Below are positions 58,370 through 64,000 of a stretch of DNA of 64,000 nucleotides, piece after piece (the first letter of the stretch is position 1; every line of letters starts with the position of its first letter). The notes under the pieces are model-generated. The model saw only the letters and a list, made by a program, of their open reading frames with translations, ran no database searches and was not told the origin of the DNA. The DNA is taken from the NCBI GenBank assembly GCA_037951105.1, contig JBAMJV010000883.1:21001-85000 (forward strand), written 5' to 3'. The DNA comes from Echinarachnius parma. Lineage: Eukaryota > Echinodermata > Echinoidea > Clypeasteroida > Echinarachniidae. A program made the translations under genes and the position numbers.

Positions 58370-58645
58370 TTAAAGGGATTTAGTAACTCTGTTGACATGT
58401 GCAATAAGTGACGAGTCAAACATCTTCATGTTTTTAAAGCAGTAAAAGATATTAAAGGGATTTAGTAACTATGTTGACTTGTGTAATATCTGATGAATGG
58501 TTGATAAAATGTGTATTGTTGTGATCTGATATGTCCACTGAATAATTTGTGCAAATTTCACGTTCAATGGATATTATATGGCCAAGTAATGAGCAAAAAT
58601 GCAAAGTGATATTTGCTAACTCACTGACTTTGTACACAGTTATTA
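58370..58645 (+). mobile_element. TTAA MITE K, copy 10, partial with duplicated left end
   Basis: The left end appears twice (TTAAAGGGATTTAGTAAC at 58370 and 58452) with related sequence between. The match fades after TTTGTACACAG near 58640, so the right half is lost. Confidence 0.7.
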
Positions 58646-58799
58646 CCCATTTTTATTAGCAAACATGATTTGATTTCACATAATACTCATTTTGCATAAT
58701 ATTTACAAGATTATAGATAAGTTTAGAACATGAAACTAACTATGCTCCAACAATTTATAAACTCCTTTATATATTAATAATACATATTTATATATATAT

Positions 58800-59150
58800 T
58801 TGTGTTTATTTCACAAGAGAAAATTATAAATCACCATATTGGCAATAGGAACGTGCAGACATTTCTTGCTGGATTTCCATTTTGTCCAATATGAGTGCTC
58901 TCCATAAAACAGGCAATATGAAACACTGTTTAAATTTATTATGTTCACAACATTCTTACGTACAATTACAAGGTTGTAATAATGTTGACAAGTATAGAAC
59001 ATGAACTCTTTTCTCGTGAATTTCACAAGGGAAAATTAGAAATCACAATATTGGTTAGGAACGTGCAGAACTTTCTCGCTCAATTTTCCTTTTGCCCGAT
59101 ATGAGTGCTCTCCACAAAACATGCATTATGAAACACTGTTTGTTTGCGAG
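58800..59150. repeat. Tandem duplication, about 215-bp unit
   Basis: TCACAAGAGAAAATTATAAA, AGGAACGTGCAGA and ATGAGTGCTCTCCATAAAAC recur at 58811 and 59026. Confidence 0.82.
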
Positions 59151-59474
59151 AAACGTTTTATACATATGTCATTCATTCATTCATGTATGAAATTGGATGG
59201 GTATATTGCCTCCGCGTATTATATATTATATTTCCTTCCTATATTGGGGCTAGCTTCAAGGACGATGGGTGGCACTAGTATGAGTGAATGACCCTAACCC
59301 ATTTGGAGGCAAGCAACTGTGGTATTCAAATCAATACGCTGTGCCATATTTGCCTACAGGCTGTCTAAGTTATAAAGGGGGCGTAGCTTTTGGGGGTGGG
59401 GAAAAGGGTAGGGGGGCAAAATATCCCCTATCCCTCCTTTGTGGGGTCTAAATGTATATTTACCCATGCAGTGC

Positions 59475-59610
59475 CCCCCCCCCCCCCCCCTCATTGTGGG
59501 GAGAATACAAATGTTTTAAAAGACATTTGCAACGCTTTATTTATATTTGGCTCTTGCAGCCCCCATTTCGGGAGATGTTGACCCCCCCCCCCCCCCCCTC
59601 CCCCCTCCAT
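59475..59610. repeat. C-runs near a GGCGTAGC end
   Basis: Runs of about 15 and 16 C at 59476 and 59583. GGGGGCGTAGCTTTTGGGGG at 59376 may be the left end of a GGCGTAGC-type element. Confidence 0.55.
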
Positions 59611-59769
59611 CTTTTCAAATTATGATAATTTGACTTTTTTTATATTGTGCAATATCCACCTAATAAGGTGCTCAAGGCGCATGAGAAAGGAAAGTATATA
59701 TGAAGAAGGTAAAAAAGAAGGAATGAAGAGACAGTATGAAAGATGAAGTGAAGAAAGAATAGTCTACTT

Positions 59770-59950
59770 TACCCATTTGACCTGTTCGTTCCCTTTGAGT
59801 TTCTGAAATCCCCATAGACTTTGTACACAACCCACCCAGTTCCCATAGTCAAGGGGTTATTCAGACTGATTGTTTTTGCCATAACATGCATTCTCCATAG
59901 ACCCAAGCCCGAGTATATACATTATATAGACCAATCTTGAATGGGTTAAA
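59770..59950. repeat. ACCCATTC / GAATGGGTT inverted-end repeat
   Basis: TTTACCCATTTGACC at the left and TTGAATGGGTTAAA at the right, with CCATAGACTTTGTACACA and TTCTCCATAGACCCAAGC inside. Related fragments occur at 31850-31935, 33570-33655, 43376-43530 and 57530-57600. Confidence 0.5.
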
Positions 59951-59999
59951 TATTTTTGCCCCCTATCATTTGGCGCTTGCTGCTCCATAGATGTAACAT

Positions 60000-60680
60000 G
60001 TTTTCACTGCTATCGACTGCCTTTTCAGTTGGTCTGTCAAAATAGCATTAATCTCAATAATTTGCCTATGGCGAGGGAAGCCATCTAGAGTTCACATTAC
60101 TTGATCGTTTCTGCTGACATGAATGTTTTTCAGTGTAATGTTTGTTTTTTATTAGGAAAATGGTTGAATACATGTAGTATTCATGTTGTTAGGACTTACA
60201 TTTGAATACAACATTCCATCAGTATTGGATTGGATATCAGATTGGATGAACAAAGATATGCACATTATTTCTGAGCAATCAATATTTAGGTATTGATGTA
60301 ATTTTTTTAGTATTGATGGTTGACTATTTCCACTGCGATTGATTTTAGCGATGGAGGCCCTATATATCACTGGTACTGGTGACATTACGAAAGTAACTGT
60401 ATATTAAATTTGTGTGGATTTGAATTAAAGAATCTGTACTTCAATATGTGGTTGAAGAGTAAAGTTGTGACTTAAATTAAACATTTAGTCGGTATTGGAG
60501 TATGCAGAGATTGGATGTGGAATACATTAATTCAACCCAATAAGGATTATAGATTCTGTATTGATCAAAGGACTTTATTGATGGTTCTGTTTTCACTGCG
60601 ATTGACTTTGCAATTTTAATTGGTTTGTCAAAGTAGCAGTGATTTTGACCTTGGGCCAGGAAGACTGTATATCATACATT
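60000..60680. repeat. Diverged tandem duplication
   Basis: TTTCACTGCTATCGACTGCC and TTGGTCTGTCAAAATAGCA (60000) resemble TTTCACTGCGATTGACTTTG and TTGGTTTGTCAAAGTAGCA (60590), with an intermediate partial copy near 60330. Confidence 0.6.
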
Positions 60681-61039
60681 TCTATCTGACATTATGCTAT
60701 GCTAAATTTGGCTTATATTTTAATTAGTGCCGAGTTATTCCGTCTCTTTCACGTTTAAACATTGTCTGTAAATTACGTTTTCATAAATTCAAAAAGTTTA
60801 AAACGTTTAGTAAACGTTTTGACTCTGCGCTTATTTATGATGGATAATTTTTTGTTGTACAATCAAAATGGATACAAAGGTTAGGCGGCAAAGGAGGATA
60901 GGAGTACAAATTTGAGAGAACACAAAGACATAATGCATTACATAGACTTTAACAAAGCTGTTGAACAGTTAACGACGACTTATACTGTCATTATGCGGTA
61001 AAGGCGCCATTCGTTACGCTGTGTATTTAATGTCAGTTA

Positions 61040-61330
61040 GGACATCCCGCATCAATCCATCTCTGTCAAAATCGCCTGCTTTGTTAATAGCAACAATAGC
61101 GTGCTCGTTAATTCCACTGTGACTTACTACCCTCTGGAAATTAATTACCAGTATCATATGATGAGTTAAATGTTCTTTGCATCAATAGCATATTATCATT
61201 TTGTCAAATTTAGAATTTGCCCGCTTTGTTAATAACAACTTTAAAAGCGTGCTCATGAACAATCCACTGTGACTTACCACTCACTAGTAAATAATCATAT
61301 TATATGATGAGTAATATAATTATACGTTGC
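61040..61330. repeat. Tandem duplication, about 140-150-bp unit
   Basis: CCTGCTTTGTTAATAGCAAC, AGCGTGCTCGTTAATTCCAC and TATCATATGATGAGTTAA at 61074 recur at about 61220. Confidence 0.78.
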
Positions 61331-61959
61331 AAAACATAATATCTCAATTTTTGTTAATTTGAGACATTTGTGATTTGTGATGTTTATTCATTGTCTAGTT
61401 TGTAATGTTTGACATTTTGAACAAGACTACACTGAATCTGGGAGAGATTGAGGTAGTAAAACAACATTTATCAACAATTATCTGTCTTTCAGCAACATAG
61501 ATGCATAATTCACATCCCTAGTGTGTATACTTCCTGAAATTATGAGTGGGAAATTAGCATCTGAGATGAGTTATTATTAGTTTATGTGTTCAAGGTCAAA
61601 CGTAATAGCTGAGAGCGCTCTGTTTTAACTTTTGGAAGAAGCGTTTCAATTACTCTGTTTTTCTTTCTGAAGGTCGTGGAGTAGGGCCCATTTCATATAA
61701 TCTAAATAATTTCATAACATTGTAGTCACGATGCTGTGTTGTCAAATAATAAAATAACTAGCGGCACTTGCAGAACCCACAGGGTTTCTAGTCTATTATA
61801 TTCTTTAACATCATTTTTAAGGAATGACAATGCCAACCTATATACCAGACTTGAGTCTAAATTTAAAAGAGGAATTTAACCATTTTTCTACAGGAACTTG
61901 ATGCATCCTGTACTAACTCTGTGGGAAATACAAAATATAGTAGTGAACAGGTTAAATAT

Positions 61960-62510
61960 TGATTGCCTTGACTAACTGAGAGGATATTGATGTGAATGAA
62001 ACCGTCTCAATACAGATCCAATAGAATGTGAATGGGGTACTACCAGTTCCATCAAGTCCAATTGCACATCTTGGAATGGACAGGCTGCACTTGCTCGCTC
62101 GCTTATTTTGACATTTTAGGGAAAGGGGAGTAAAATGATGGCCTACTGGGCTTTCTTGGAGATGCTGTGGACATATCAGAGCAGATAAAGCGGTCTAAAT
62201 ACAGATACAGATCTGAAATGTATAAAGGGTACTAACTATCAAGTTCAATTCTACATTAGTGACAGGCTGCACTTGCTCCTGAATTGGTCATTTTAGGGAA
62301 AGAGGAATTACAATATTGGTGCTAGTTGTCTTGAAGTGAGAAGGTATTGGAACAGATGAAAAGTTGGTCTTTATCTCAAATGTGAAAGGGTTTCGGCTAT
62401 ATCAATGCCAATTTTGCATCATGGAACGGACAGGCTGCACTTGCTCCCGAGTTATTTGGCCATTTTAGGGAAAGGGGAATTTAAATGCTAGTGCTACTGT
62501 AGTTGTCTTG
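61960..62510. repeat. Tandem array, about 170-180-bp unit, three copies
   Basis: GACAGGCTGCACTTGCTC at 62079, 62261 and 62429, each followed by CATTTTAGGGAAAGGGGA. Confidence 0.82.
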
Positions 62511-63404
62511 ACGGACTGAAGGGATATTGGCATAGATGGATGACAAACACAAAGAGCATTGCACAAGGCACTGCTGAAGCAGGCATTCAATGCCTTGGCT
62601 TTGGTTTGAGAACTACAGAACACCACACAATGTATTCCAGGCTTTGTACGTACATGTAGGTCACACTGAATGCACAATGTACTGTACCCCAAGCTTTGCT
62701 TGCTAGTACGGAATGGCACCTTTTCGCAGTCCATCGTGGATAATGTGATTTCAAAAGTTTGCAGAGAAACCCAAAGTACCCCAAGAAATCACATGACATC
62801 ACAACAAAAACGTCATGTTTCTACAGCTTGTTGTTCAAATAACCAGCTAGTTTCAAGCTAGTGCTCTTTTTAAAATGTGTTTGGGAAGTAAGTTCATGTG
62901 AAAGATAATATACCACTAAGTTATATAATTTGACTAGAAACTATAGCCCAAGTTTAAATCAATTGTGAAGCGCCACGTATCAGATCGACACCGATTGTTT
63001 ACAATTCCTTATCAGTCAAGTGACAGTATTACCCTGACAGCACGTATTCCATGCACAAGTATTAACACATAACTGATGAAATTGAGCCATAAATCATCAT
63101 CTACTCCTACTAGTGTAGGCTGGCCGACCAATGATAATCAATCAATAACAGTAGCTTTCATGCACTCTACAGCTGCAGCGATAAACAACTGGGGCTTGAT
63201 TGGACTGGTCAATCAACTTTCTGGACTCCCTTGACCATGCAGTAATCAATTTTAGATGAGATGCATTATGAACTTCAGAACCTCCCTAACAGGCCTACAG
63301 GAGTTGCGAACACATACTAATCAGGACTAATGCAAACAAATTAAAATTTGTGTACATTATGTGTACATCTCAGAGCAATGCAACAATCATACAATGTAGT
63401 ACTG

Positions 63405-63560
63405 TAGCTCTTGCTCACTGGCCCAGGGCCACAGAAAATTTGCTTTAGGCTACCGAAATGTTATTATTGCCAAATTCTACTTGTAATAGACAACCAATGT
63501 TTTTATTTGGTTCGGCCCAAAATTTCAGGTCACAATATTTAAGCATAGGGCCTGAGACTT
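63405..63560. mobile_element. MITE G relative, degraded
   Basis: CACTGGCCCAGGGCCACAG and TTCGGCCCAAAATTTCAGGTC repeat the G-family words. No complete ends are visible. Confidence 0.35.
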
Positions 63561-63687
63561 TAATGGCTCTACTTGACCATAAAAAGGAAAGTTTATTATC
63601 TATTTATAATTGCAATATGTCTGGTGCTAGGTCTTCAAAGTTAGAATCCATATGGTATTGAAACAAAATGGTATTAAGAATACACAT

Positions 63688-63765
63688 GTATACTGTACTT
63701 GCAATATAAGCTTCCGATGTATACTGTATACTGTACTTGCAATATAAGCTTCCGAAGCTATATTA
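63688..63765. repeat. Tandem duplication, about 37-bp unit
   Basis: TATACTGTACTTGCAATATA and AGCTTCCGA occur twice in succession. Confidence 0.8.
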
Positions 63766-64000
63766 GCATCAAGAGTGTAAGTCGCTATCCGAGATTCTAA
63801 ATAAATATGGCACTTCACTAGAAGAAGTGGAAATGGGACGTGTTCATTTCCTTCTCTCTATAAACAGGCATCTGCAATTGACATGCAACTGCAAGCTAGC
63901 AGGGTGTTTAGGATGGATCGAAAGGAGGAGGTAGCGGCGTACCTAATGTAGGGGTAGGGGAGAAGGTTCCGCCCCCCATTTTTTTGTATACCTCCCTACA

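Larger units (their letters stand above)
62511..64000. other. Right end of the window, mostly unrecognised
   Basis: Apart from the G-family relative and the small tandem duplication near 63.7 kb, I see nothing supported. A GGCGTACC end followed by G-rich DNA at 63934-63960 may begin another GGCGTAGC-type element. Confidence 0.35.

Noticed and set aside
63862-63930. Possible next exon after TATAAACAG near the right edge
   Set aside because: In the phase-1 frame required by the preceding donor it meets a TGA within a few codons.

Overview
The window looks like nuclear DNA of a repeat-rich animal. It is AT-rich, almost entirely non-coding, and full of short inverted-repeat DNA transposons, low-copy tandem arrays and microsatellites. 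The few real exons have canonical GT-AG splice sites and a Kozak start. Abundant TACATGTA-type words and the mix of TTAA-flanked and hAT-like MITEs suggest a marine invertebrate, perhaps an echinoderm or other invertebrate deuterostome. That placement is a weak inference. No tRNA, rRNA, CRISPR or prokaryote-type gene was seen.

Genes. One plus-strand protein-coding gene is supported. Its start exon (26432-26634) has a short upstream ORF, an in-frame upstream stop, a strong Kozak ATG at 26487 and a compact C3HC4 RING finger, and it ends at a GTGAGT donor. About 28 kb downstream are two more exons, 54515-54706 (polyalanine and proline-rich) and 56694-56819 (proline/alanine-rich). All three junctions are phase 1, so the exons join in one open frame of about 155 residues that continues past the window. 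Just upstream of the second exon lies a tandem duplicate of it (54281-54414) that lacks the donor and ends in an in-frame TAA. I do not recognise the gene beyond its RING finger. A second, weaker coding candidate is a 74-codon ORF (47717-47941) inside an 800-bp element with terminal inverted repeats.

Layout. 1-26.4 kb is upstream DNA with tandem arrays (1.65-2.6, 4.0-5.7, 6.0-6.5, 9.4-9.8, 10.1-11.4, 15.5-16.1, 17.3-18.1, 19.2-19.7, 20.7-20.8 and 21.1-21.9 kb) and several transposons. 26.6-54.5 kb, the presumed large intron, holds more arrays (29.9-31.0, 35.1-35.6, 36.1-36.7, 42.1-43.0, 51.4-51.9 and 53.2-53.7 kb), a possible solo LTR (32.3-32.6 kb) and a cluster of inverted-repeat elements at 43.6-50.1 kb. 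54.7-55.5 kb is a minisatellite whose unit includes the end of the preceding exon and its splice donor. 55.6-64 kb holds an inverted-repeat element, further duplications and no recognised exon after 56819.

Mobile DNA. The commonest family is a MITE of about 380 bp flanked by TTAA, with about ten copies. One copy interrupts a tandem array whose neighbouring unit shows the empty site. Several other families have target duplications readable directly: 6 bp (43611-44009, 22676-23082, 44898-46009) and 8 bp (48844-50112). Unrelated families repeatedly carry short perfect palindromic words at or just inside their ends. Two elements with different ends (12531-13762 and 44898-46009) share an internal core of about 90-100 bp.
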